Source of the DNA: Bryum argenteum
Lineage: Eukaryota > Streptophyta > Bryopsida > Bryales > Bryaceae
DNA: 64,000 nt
Assembly: GCA_037043015.1 (NCBI GenBank)
Contig: CM073322.1
Coordinates: forward strand, 8,257,601 to 8,321,600
Reading direction: 5' to 3'
The notes under the pieces were generated by a model. It did not search any database, had not been told where the DNA came from, and saw only the letters and a list, made by a program, of their open reading frames with translations. Made by a program: the position numbers and the translations under genes. Positions 33,811-43,979 of the stretch are shown here, in pieces. Positions within the stretch are counted from its first letter, which is position 1. Each line of letters opens with the position of its first letter.

Positions 33811-33939
33811 GGATGAACGTGGACTGCCGTCCAGCACTTTCGTTGTTCGACGATCGTGGTCGTTCATCCATTCGCATTGTTTCAACAATTGCACTAAGGG
33901 AAACCTTGAGGAGTTGGAAAAAGTATACTCAAGATGGAT

Positions 33940-34790
33940 GGCTCAATTCTCAGCACAGGAAATCTATATAGAAATAGTGCAAGCAATTTTAGTGCACGGG
34001 TAAAATTAGTAGAATGATAATGCAAGTGGAATCATCATTTTCAGACTCTTTTACAGTTAGTTATGAATTTTTGAAGTTGGATATATACGCATTCCTAAAG
34101 TGACACTCTTGTAAATTTTGTGGTGAGTACATGGTATTGATGTATGGGGAAGCTATTATGTATCTTTCAGTGAATATTACTTAAGGAATTATATGGAGTG
34201 TACACTTACACAATTTATTTGTCACAACACTTGTAGATTGCCATGTGAAAGATTACTAGAGTAATTATATGTATTGTACACTTGCACATTTATTTATTTG
34301 TCACAACTCTTGTAGATTGCCATTTGAAACGTGTATTGTGTAGAAAGTGTAAATTGTGGCGTGGAATTTGTAAACTGCAACATGGAACGTGTAAAGCTAT
34401 GTATGAATAATCTAAGTTGTCATATAAACTTGTAAATTGTTGCGTGAAACTTGCCAGTTGTTGTGTGAAACTTCTAACTTCTAACATGATCACTTTCAAA
34501 TCAATTAAACTCTGAATGCGTAGAATATTGAAAATGGACATTTTGGATAGGAGGCAACAACTTTGAAGCGCCCTATCTTCTTCATCCAAGGTCCAATTTG
34601 GATGAAACTACTTGGGTCGCGTCTCAATTCAAGTATGGTTTGTGTTGTAAAATTTCTAAACCCATGCAATGAGATTAGTGAAAACAGCTCTTGTTTTTGA
34701 GTTCCTAGCATGGGTCACGTTTTATGATTGCAAGCCAAATATGTGAGATCAAATAGTTTTTCATGGTTTTTTTTCTGGGTCACGATCATG
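33940..34790. other. Intergenic, diffuse repeat
   Basis: 33940-34200 resembles 13410-13700 and 39580-39830. 34200-34460 has short recurring TGTAAATTG/TGAAACTTG units. No gene supported. Confidence 0.4.
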
Positions 34791-34799
34791 ACCGTAAGC

Positions 34800-35460
34800 T
34801 TAAGCTTAATCTTAACAACTTTCTAGTTGAATTTCTTTGTTCCAGATAACTTTGGTATTGGATTGGCAATGTTGTTTTTGAAATGAAAAAGGAGAATAAA
34901 TGGATATCTCCTTCATCCACTGTTGGATTTTAACATTATGTTTTGGGATGGCTTCCAAATAGAGTCTAGTTTTAGTTGTAGAAACCTTAATAAGATCAAA
35001 GATGTTTTGAAGATAAGCAATGAATTTGAGTGCAAATTCATTGCTTAGTTTAGAAGGTCTAGTTTTAGCCTATTTTTCCTTTGTAATCTTTTTGGCAGTT
35101 AACAGAAATGCAAGATTATTATTTGAGCCATAAAATTTTTTTGATGATTTTTTTTGTATAAGTACTATTAAGAAAAAGGTGAACAATTTTGTAGTCTATG
35201 ACTTATTTTTTTACATATTTGATAGTTAAAAAATATTAAGTGATTTTTTAATTGCGATTGGTTTGTTGGTAGAATTTTCACTCTAAAGTAAAAATGATGA
35301 AATCTTGCACTTTGTCTTGAATACCAATAAATTGTAATCCCCCAATCTATGAGCCCCCATGACTCAGCTTTTGGTCCACATGATCTCAAACAAGTCTTTT
35401 ACAAGTTTGTATGGTTGAGATCTTAATAGCTCATTTTCATTTTCATCAATGACTTCTTTT
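34800..35460 (+). repeat. Dispersed repeat, second copy of 4270-4895
   Basis: Aligns with 4270-4895 over its length, with insertions. It is followed by GTTTAAGGG-TTAA (35490-35507), a right end like that of the TTAA MITEs; the matching left end was not found. Confidence 0.6.
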
Positions 35461-35509
35461 TGGAAATTTGTATTTTGGCTAGAAATAGGTTGGGATGTTT
35501 AAGGGTTAA

Positions 35510-36061
35510 GTGCGTATTTGATAATCTTAATTAGCCCACTTGTTCAATTTTGCCCAAATATACAACATGTCAAGATGCTATATGAAATCTACAATGTATA
35601 TGACATCTATCTACCTTGACATATTTAAAGAGAACCTAATAAATTTTGACAACCATGGTGAATAAAAAATGACAGTTACCCACCACGCAATGGCACGATA
35701 CCTTGGTGGGTATCTTAGTTCTCATATTTTTGTAAATACATGGAATACATATATTATATGGGAATGCTTACTTCTGCATTGTCAGGCAACTTGTGCCCAA
35801 ATTTAGTGATACCCTAGTAGGTTTTGTACATTATCACTATTGTGGGGACTAGTGCTTGATATTGATTTGCACCAAGAATATTTTATGTATTTTGCTCAAA
35901 ATAAAGAGGATCTGTACAATTTTTTTTTTCCTTAACCAAATATAGTACTCAAGATTAATTAAATATCAATGATGTTTATGTAATATATTGATGACTCTAT
36001 TTTGCTATAAATATGCTTCAAAGTAACCATAAATACCTTAACCATTTCTTTTTGTGCACCG

Positions 36062-36105
<44 letters not shown>

Positions 36106-36183
36106 ATAATCTAGAGTCAAACTTGAAACGAATAGCTTTGACGTTTTCAATTGTAAATGTTATAACCGTATACGTGGAACTTG
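35510..36183. other. Intergenic with (TA)n microsatellite
   Basis: (TA)n occupies about 36066-36103. Otherwise AT-rich and without recognised content. Confidence 0.5.
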
Positions 36184-36187
36184 TTAA

Positions 36188-36412
36188 CCCTTAAAGGTCT
36201 GAACAACCATATTTTGGTTGCCAGAATACAACGTATTTTGTTTGTATTGGAATGAGTGCACACCTTTAATAGATTTGAGTTCAAAGAACAAGTTGACATA
36301 TAAATCCATGCGGTTCTACTAAGCTTTTAAGATCTCAATATAGAGTTTCTTGTTGGTAGCAAATCTCAATTATACGCCACCGTACATACTATCCCCAAGG
36401 GACCTTTAAGGG
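36188..36412. mobile_element. TTAA-flanked MITE, CCCTTAAAGGTC ends, 225 bp
   Basis: TTAA (36184-36187) then CCCTTAAAGGTC; right end GACCTTTAAGGG then TTAA (36413-36416). The interior is unrelated to the 360-bp family. Bases beyond the two TTAA do not repeat, so TTAA is the only target duplication visible. Confidence 0.8.
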
Positions 36413-36416
36413 TTAA

Positions 36417-37020
36417 GGCACGCATATTGATGAAGAAGAGAGAGCCAAATGACGCTAGAGTTCAAAATATTTAGGCGGGGGAAGTGCAATGAATGCATGA
36501 TAGTTAGTGCGCCGCCAAACTACAAATGTACAACAACCCCATGGCGTGGGTGATGATTAATGCTAACACTCCGCTCCGACAACCCTTAATGGCGAGCTAC
36601 ATGCTCACATCCTCCAATTTTGTTCTATGCCCCAATTATGCCGGCTCCAAAGCGTGTGCCGCAAATGAAACGACCTCATGCACAAGCTAGGATTGGCACT
36701 CAAATTTCAACTACAACACACGTTTATTTCCAAAGTGCCACAAATTGTTCATATTTTTCAATCTTTCATAGAGATATTGGAGATACTATGGGCGTCATGT
36801 CACATATCTAGGAAGAGGAGGATCGCAATGACGAGATCATGGACCTTCTCCGCTTGGATCTTTTTGATACTACCGGTGTTTTTGTATGATGGCATAAGGA
36901 GCCAATATGCCCTTGTTGCCCGGTTTCAAATTATGGCAATAGACAAGGATTTTGTGTGGGTGTTATGGTCGAAGTATGTCGGGCTTTTGCAAGTAGCCAA
37001 CCTTGTTATGAGATGGGTGG
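36417..37020. other. Intergenic
   Basis: Open frames at 36620-37031 are not recognised as protein. Nothing supported. Confidence 0.35.
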
Positions 37021-37024
37021 TTAA

Positions 37025-37283
37025 CCCCTGAGCGCCCCCTCCATATCAAGCAAAATTAGGCTGTGGTGAACCTTGATCTGTTTAAAATGACGTGGCGCAA
37101 AGAAACATGGGATCAAGTAGATCCAACCGTTGAATTTGGAATATGATTAGGGTATGAATGTGTGCTGAAAATTTGAGTCAAAATGACCGTATGGATTTAT
37201 TTATTATACTAGTCAAAGTTGGGTTGACTTCTGATCGGACAAATTCTTGGCGGACAGATTTAGTCCGTTGGGGCGCTCAGGGG
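37025..37283. mobile_element. TTAA-flanked MITE, CCCCTGAGCGCCCC ends, 259 bp
   Basis: TTAA (37021-37024), perfect 14-bp arms CCCCTGAGCGCCCC / GGGGCGCTCAGGGG, TTAA (37284-37287). The interior is unrelated to the other families here. No longer target duplication is visible. Confidence 0.85.
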
Positions 37284-37660
37284 TTAAGATTCTACATGTT
37301 TGTACACAATATACTTGCTATAGATATGTCACATAGGCGATGACTTTCGCAGATGATTACTCTTCCTTTACATTGTATGTTGTATTTGGAATCGGAATCA
37401 ATATACTCCATGCTTTGCTCGATTTCACTCGCATGTTGGCAAGTGACAAGAGTTTTCCTAGCTACAAAATGGACTCCATCTATCGAATGAGATGCAATTA
37501 TTGAATGACATATTGTACAAGAGGTTTTGGAATTACAACATATGTAGGTACAACCACATGTTTGATTTGGAGACCATGCGTGATGCATGGACTGAAATGA
37601 GCTTAGGGCAACACAACAATGCACATGTGCCAAAGCTAGTAACTGCGCTCGGGTGGTTGT
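37284..37660. other. Intergenic between two MITEs
   Basis: No supported feature. Confidence 0.4.
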
Positions 37661-37664
37661 TTAA

Positions 37665-38028
37665 CCTTTAAACGCCTAAGCAAGCCCGCGGGGCTTGATT
37701 CCAACAGAATCTTCCCTGTAGCTCTCACTGTACTCAACTTCTCACTTATATTTTGATGTCAAAATGGTCACCTTCTTCTGATGCATTGAAAAAGTGAGAT
37801 TTGACAAATCGAATCACAATTTGTATGAGTGATTTTGTGCTTTGAAAGGATTATGGTAGGTAGGTTGGGGTGGTACATAATCTTGTAGGAGGTTGCAAGC
37901 TCATCATTGATTGGTTCATTCACAAGTTGCCCAAGTTCAAAAAGTGCACTATTCATGATGCCCAAGTCCAAAAGATGCTGTGATCCAATTTTGGGGTACC
38001 CGTTTTAAACCCCATGGGCGTTTAAGGG
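37665..38028 (+). mobile_element. TTAA-flanked MITE, 360-bp family
   Basis: TTAA (37661-37664), CCTTTAAACGCC to GGCGTTTAAGGG, TTAA (38029-38032). 364 bp; the interior is close to the 23.5 and 30.0 kb copies. Confidence 0.85.
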
Positions 38029-38032
38029 TTAA

Positions 38033-38310
38033 TGTGCACTTAATATTTGACAACAAATGTAAAGGTAGCGTTTATAGAACCGACCTGGTTGATGAAAGTA
38101 GCGTTCATGAAATGACCTCATTGTGTTTGATGTACACTTATTTGACAACAACTGTAAAGGTAGCGTTCATAGAACCCACCTGGTTGATGAAAGTAGCGTT
38201 TTATGAAATGACCTCATTGTGTTTAATGTACACTTATTTGACAACAAAGGTAGTGTTTATAAAACCGACTTGGTTGATGAAAGTAGCGTTCATGAAATGA
38301 CCTCATTGAA
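38033..38310 (+). repeat. Tandem repeat, about 97 bp x 3
   Basis: Units start near 38033, 38131 and 38227 (TGTACACTTATTTGACAACA ... GAAATGACCTCATTG). The array begins right at the TTAA flank of the preceding MITE. Confidence 0.85.
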
Positions 38311-38359
38311 GACAATATTATTGTAGAGATTGAAGAAATCGACATTTCATCCGAAAAGA

Positions 38360-39235
38360 GCTTGACAATTGCCACAATGGATACGACATCACAAAGAGCT
38401 GCTGTTACCCGCCACAGCACGCGGGTATCATTACCGAAGACCAAGCCACGGGAAGACCAAGGACTAAAAGCAGCCACGGGGCTCAAGGCCGAGGGTGCAG
38501 AAACAGAACCACGGGGATCGAAACCGAGGACGCAGAGCAGTTAAAGCAAGGCCAGCGCAAGAGATTAGGTTTTATTATAAATAGTGATAGAATTACACAA
38601 TAGCCAGTTCTTAGTATCGCACGAATAGTGATAGCCGCGAGTACATTACCGCAAATCCCTTGTAGCCCTTGGCATTCCACTGATTCAATGCAATACGGAC
38701 TCGGTCCAATTCTATTATATCCTATCTAAATCGCTAACACTCCGTCCTTTGGTCTTCCGCTCTAACTCCTGTGTAGACCGAGGTCCCACGGAAATCCTCG
38801 GATCGACTGTGTCTCAGGCTGAAGAACGTGCCGTGTTCGCAAGTTAACCAGTACCACAGTCACGGCGCGCCACGGAGTTGCTGCACCCAGGGACCAGGAC
38901 ACTGTCCGTGGAAGTAAGCCAGAGAAGCCCCGCCGCGAGGTTGTAACCGTGGGCCTTCGTGTGCTCGGACAACCCCTCGGCCCCGCAGCTTGACACGCAC
39001 CGATCGACGCTAATCACGAAGTGATTACGAAACCACAGTCAACAGCCACTGTAGCCTGCCCGGACCCGGGGATAACCATGCTCTGATACCCACGAAACTC
39101 CCTGTCCTGACCTCCTCGTCGTACCTCGGCATTTCAATACCCGTACCCTGGCTAACAGCTGCTGAAATTCCTTTCGTGCTTTTTGGTATATCCATCCATT
39201 GGTGGTGCCAACACGTCGGTAATTGGGTGCGGTGA
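38360..39235. mobile_element. GC-rich LTR-retrotransposon-like fossil
   Basis: Base composition jumps well above the surroundings. On the minus strand near 39075-39092 there is GGTATCAGAGCATGG, resembling the initiator-Met primer-binding site used by many plant LTR elements. A TATA-like TTATAAATAG lies at about 38575-38584. I could not define two LTRs or any intact protein domain. It is a broken, incomplete fragment and the family call is tentative. Confidence 0.3.
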
Positions 39236-39239
39236 GTCA

Positions 39240-39880
39240 AGAAGCTTGTCTAAAGCATTGCGATAGCTATATTATGGCTAGAAGTCTTCAAATTTGAAGT
39301 AGACCTACTCAACATTTTCAGTTTAGTTGTTTCGATTCAAATAGAGTTGGAGCACCTTTGGTGAATGATAGTAAAGTAGACATCCTAGTATGTACTCGTG
39401 TCCTCCACACACATGAAAAAGAATGGGAGTTGAAATAATCGTGAATCTATTATTTCAATATTTTACATGCAAATTTTACATCTCACAATTTTGGCTTTGC
39501 ATGGTGCTCTCAAAGAAAGATTTAATAACATATTTTTTTAATACCCTGATGCCTTTTTAGAAAAATTCAAGAAAAATATCATGTCTAGTGAAGATACTAA
39601 TAATGAAAGCAATTTTTGTGCATGAACACAATAAGTAGAAGCATAGTCCAATTGGAACTATTGATTTTAGACACTTTTACAATTCCCTAAATTCCTTTGA
39701 ATTTGGACTTATAAGTGTTTTTAAGATGGTGCCCTGAACGAGCACCTTAAAATGTTCATTTTTATCAATTCATGGCAGTGATGGGTTGCAAAGCTATTAT
39801 GTACATGTGAGTGAAGAAGCGTGAAGCTCCACTAAGTTATTGGAGTACTCTATTTTATTACAGAAGCCCTTCGTCCAATA
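39240..39880. other. Intergenic, diffuse repeat
   Basis: 39580-39830 is the third copy of the repeat at 13410 and 33940. Nothing else recognised. Confidence 0.4.
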
Positions 39881-39886
39881 CCCATC

Positions 39887-39945
39887 TTTTAGGGCGAGGC
39901 TCGAACCCTAAAGCCAACTCCTTCTTTCTCTCGAGATTTTAGGGT
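39887..39945 (+). promoter_or_regulatory. Telo-box cluster ahead of the second snoRNA-like pair
   Basis: TTTTAGGGCG near 39887, AACCCTAA at 39904-39911 and TTTTAGGGTAG at about 39937-39947, 130-190 bp before copy B1. The layout mirrors 18963-19020 on the other strand. Confidence 0.45.
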
Positions 39946-40076
39946 AGCTTTCCACCCACAAATCTCCCGCATCCTCTTCTTGCCCGCGCTGGATGTTACA
40001 CTACGATTGTTTACTTTCACGGGATCTTTCACAGGTATGGCGATCATAACAGAGGTGCGGTGCGATCGTTCTTCTT

Positions 40077-40158
40077 TGCCAATTGATGTGACCTGAAGGT
40101 CGACCACGATGCGGACAGATTGGCTTTCGCCTTATCTGACAACCGGTTGCTGATGGCT
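40077..40158 (+). ncRNA. Box C/D snoRNA-like RNA, copy B1
   Basis: GCCA (40078-40081) pairs with TGGC (40154-40157). Box C-like TTGATGTGA, hairpin GACCTGAAGGTC, ACCACGATGCGGACAGAT, CTGACAACCGG, and box D CTGA follow. It is nearly identical to copy A1 in inverted orientation. It appears to lie in an intron: CACAG|GTATGG at 40035 is a plausible donor and ATGTGCAG at about 41010 the acceptor before the small gene at 41022. Confidence 0.55.
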
Positions 40159-40383
40159 CTCGATTTCTATGCTGTCTGTTGCTTGTTTGTGCACTTAACA
40201 AACTGATTACAACCTGGATTATCACTGCCAGTTTAGTATGAGATGGTGCTACAGGAAGTTCCCACCATTGGTACAAATTGCACGTCCTGGTTTGTGCTTT
40301 TTTCAAATTGGGGGGTACATCTTCATTCGTGGAAGCTGTTTTCGTGTTTCAAGGTTCATAGCCGTGCTTAGAGATTAGGTCTT

Positions 40384-40469
40384 TTGCCAAGTGATTAGAC
40401 CTTGAAGGTCGACCACGATGCGGACAGATGAGCTTAATGCCATATCTGACAACTGGTAGCTGATGGCAA
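40384..40469 (+). ncRNA. Box C/D snoRNA-like RNA, copy B2
   Basis: TTGCCA (40384-40389) pairs with TGGCAA (40464-40469). Box C-like GTGATTA, GACCTTGAAGGTC, ACCACGATGCGGACAGAT, CTGACAACTGGT and box D CTGA are present. It is nearly identical to copy A2, and the 225-bp spacer between B1 and B2 is almost as conserved as the units themselves. Confidence 0.55.
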
Positions 40470-41021
40470 TCTAACGTCTATTTCTTAGTCCTGTTTCGAA
40501 GAATCGACCCTGGAACAGATAGAGCGGTCTGGGAATGTGAGGGATTTGCGCTCTTGCGATAAGGATTTTAACTGGTTTTCCCGACATGCGTGCTATGGCT
40601 CACCCAGAATGACCTTAGATTGTGCCTTAAACCTGAAACCCGATCGTATCAATACCCTACACAGTAACTAACGAAGTAATTCTTGCATCTTCCGCCCCAA
40701 ACGTCTGTTCAGCGGTCAGCACATGACGAGTTTCAATTTCGGAACTACCGAGAATGTGGCACCGATTAGCGGAATGTTAACGTCTCGGATGCAAGCTGTG
40801 AAAAACTGACAGTATCGTAGCGGATTTGAACGTTTTACATTCTCTTTTTTTCTGTGAAGTGGATCATCTTGGTTCACCACTTGCCTTCGTTGCTTCTTCT
40901 TCTTATGTTCTCTTATATTGCTTATTATCTTGGTTTTTTATGAGTTCCCACGAAGTGGTTTATCCATGAACATTAGAATGGTGTATTTATTATTTCAGTT
41001 ACATGTGCAGAAACAAACGAG

Positions 41022-41216
41022 ATGGTGAGGACTTACACATTCGCCGCGATGGTGGCAGTGACGTATGCCGTAATTACGAGTGGTGATCACGTCTTTCGTT
41101 GGATGGCAGAACGTCAAGAAAGCAAGATAGAGCAGATAAAACTTGACAGGCAAGCCATGAAGATGAGACGGGATCTGCTTCAAGAGCTTGAGGAAAAGAA
41201 AGTTGCTACATCTTAA
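41022..41216 (+). CDS. Small single-pass membrane protein, 64 aa
   Basis: One open exon with ATG at 41022 and TAA at 41214-41216, preceded by a clean acceptor (TTACATGTGCAG, about 41010). The product has a short hydrophobic helix at about 5-21 (YTFAAMVAVTYAVITSG), then a strongly charged helix rich in K, R, E and Q (residues 30-60). I do not recognise the family. The leader would be spliced over the intron with the two snoRNA-like units, making this a possible snoRNA host gene. The inverted duplicate at 17-18 kb lacks it. Confidence 0.5.
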   Translation: MVRTYTFAAMVAVTYAVITSGDHVFRWMAERQESKIEQIKLDRQAMKMRRDLLQELEEKKVATS

Positions 41217-43975
41217 TACAGTACCTGATTCATTTCAGCAGGATTTCAGCAGGGCCAGATGAGTTGACGAGCAACTTAGTGGATGCAGTCAGGTTGGAAT
41301 GTTAAGATACAGCTGATTGTAAGGTGGCAATGATGTGGTTGATCCGTGAATTCAATAAATCGTTTGTGTATTCAGTTCTGTAAAGAAGGCGTGATGAGCC
41401 CCTCTGACGAGTGCTGCATGTGACCGATTGGTAGTATACAAAGACTCGAGAAGTCTCTTGAGAAATGAGCTCTCGGGAAACGATATAGCTAATCATGTGA
41501 TCTAACTTATTCGGTACTCACTTGTCGGATGAGTTTGTTTTCGCTCTGGTTAAATCAGGTGAAGATCGAGAAGTGGTTGAATGCCCCAACAATGATAATC
41601 TATTCGAACGCATCAAATTGGCTCTAATTCTTGTGCACGCAAGTTGGACACCCAACAATACTCTTCGGCAGGACCTGTAAGGAAATCATCTGTTGCGGAC
41701 ACACTTTGCATATAATTGTATTTGCAGCTCTTGTGAGTCCACGCAGAGGGGAATTTGACCTCTAGGTGAAAGTTGTTCGAACAGGCCTGCTTCCCCGACA
41801 TCTCAGAATTCCGGTGCAAGTTAAGCGCACCATTCTCGACCTGGCATTCCAGATGTAATGAGGTAAGCCGAGAAATCACATTCCAAGAAATCAGCCTCTT
41901 AATTTCATTGTTTTGGCACCTTCATCTGCCGTGCTCAAGAAAGAAATGAATGTGCATATGATTCTTCGTTGAGAAATCAAACGTCTTCCTCGAAAAAAGT
42001 TTTCTACTTTCCAGCAATGTGACAATCTTCCAGTACTCATGATTGCTGCTATAATTTATTTTCCTGGTACGTGCAGCATCGTGGAGCTGATGAATCACGG
42101 GAGATCTCAATTCTGAATTTCTGATACAAGTAATACTATGCTACATCTGAAATCTGAAGTTGGCCTTGTCAGTCTAAGAGAGGCCTTGCACAACCAACCA
42201 ACCCTAAAAGTAAACCTAAGTCACTTAATCAAAGAAGCTCTTACATGACATTCTTATTTTTTAAGCAGCCTAGTCTTTCTTCAGTACTTTACATGCGTTA
42301 ATCTTCTTCAAAGACATTCAGTTGGCATTACTAGATCTTCGTGCAATGTACTCGAGAAGGGTTTGGGTGCTTTCAAAACAAAACGGGTCATTGATTGTGC
42401 TAGAAAGCAGGCTTCATTATTGGTTCTCCAAATATTTTCTTTTACTACATGAAAGCAGAGGGCAAATCACATGCGACTCATGCACTAAGCCATAAACAAT
42501 TTCACATGAGATTCATGCACACACATGAAAAGGTGAGCCCTCAAAGCGTATATATCGTCACCACTACTCGAATTATTCGATAACAAGCTTGCAATAATGT
42601 ATGCTTGAAGTCATCTCCTGGCACCGTGTCTGTATTCTTTCCACTTTTTTGAAGTCTAAGAATTCAATTCGGGTCTGAAGGTCCTGGAGGTTCTGGACAA
42701 ATGTGACAAATGCTTCTGAAGACTGTTGGACGTGATATTTCTGAGTGAAAATTTGGAGAGGGAGAAAGTGAAATCGTTTTTGCATTCAAGTGTGTCACAA
42801 ATCATTCAGGGTTGAAGAAGAAGATTCTCATCTTGAGTTATTAAATCACTACCAAATCATAAAGAAAAGAAAAAGGTTTCTTTCCTCGAAACTCACTGAA
42901 AAGAAAGAAAAGGAATCTTCAGGATGTGTCCAACAAGACAGTCCAAACATACTGTAGCTTTGGCAGACTATCCAATACTTGTCTCTTCTCCACAAAGTCA
43001 AGATGGGAAATATCACATCGTACACTCTTAAAACAAAGAGAGTATGTAGATATTCATCAGTTCTCCACAAATATCATGCCCCTCACCACGTGATGCCAAA
43101 ACTGCCATGAACTTCACACCCTTGTGCGAGAAATTATATAAAAAGGAACTCAAGTTTCACGTGTACACTCTCAAAGTGCACCGTAAGACAAAAAGAGTTC
43201 GAGAAGATGTTAGCGTACATTCGGCATGGCGAGACAAACATGGAAGTTAGGGTGTCAATACGTCGTGAAACACACTCACGAATCTAAACCTGGACGTGGA
43301 CCTGGCACTCGCGGCCTACTTTGTCTTTACCATATAACACCGAGAAGGATCAGAAGACAAATTCTGCGACATTGATTCATAGGAAGTCAGGCTCTTAATT
43401 GCACTGGCTCTTGATGTTTTCATTGTTTGGGAAGAAAAGAACAAGAATTGGGTACAGAAATGTTATGGCTACCTGAATCATCAAACTCTGCTTGTGTACT
43501 ATACTGTGGTAAAAGCCTCTGTGAGCGTTTTGCAGTGATAAAGCTTCCTGAAGATGATGGCATAGGTGACGAGTATTTTAACAAAGGTCAAGGAACATGC
43601 ATTGACTAACAGACTTCAACAGTGGCGTTGAATCATCTTGAAGGTAGGAAAGCCAATCGAACTGTCTATAAGAACATGGGTAGAATTAAAGAGAAGTGGG
43701 AACAAAAATCCAATCGAAACGACTGACATTCCAGGTAAAAAGACAAGTGCATGCTCAGACACCTTCGATTGCTTCAGCTCGAACCATTCACCGTAACAAA
43801 CCCAATCACTCAGGTACGCTAGCTTGCAGCACTCACTTACGTACTCCTCCGGCGGAACTTGCAACACTGAGCACTCTTCGATTCATCGGAGATAGTCATG
43901 TTTGCAACTCTGTCACCAAACCCTCTTACGGTCTTTGCTTGTTTCTCGATGGCAGCAGGAGACTGGTCGATAAGT
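41217..43975. other. Intergenic upstream of LAX copy 1
   Basis: 41690-41860, 42660-42800 and 43480-43610 are conserved in inverted form at 17.6, 15.9 and 15.4-15.6 kb. These may include promoter sequence of the LAX gene. No other gene supported. Confidence 0.45.
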
Positions 43976-43979
43976 AGTA

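Noticed and set aside
36620-37031. 117-codon frame with hydrophobic segments
   Set aside because: No start context, no known domains, and it runs into the TTAA flank of a MITE; treated as chance.
37980-38300. 106-codon repetitive protein
   Set aside because: The frame follows the 97-bp tandem repeat.
43427-43609. 60-codon gene upstream of LAX copy 1
   Set aside because: The duplicated counterpart at 15.4-15.6 kb is similar in DNA but does not keep the frame; more likely conserved non-coding flank.
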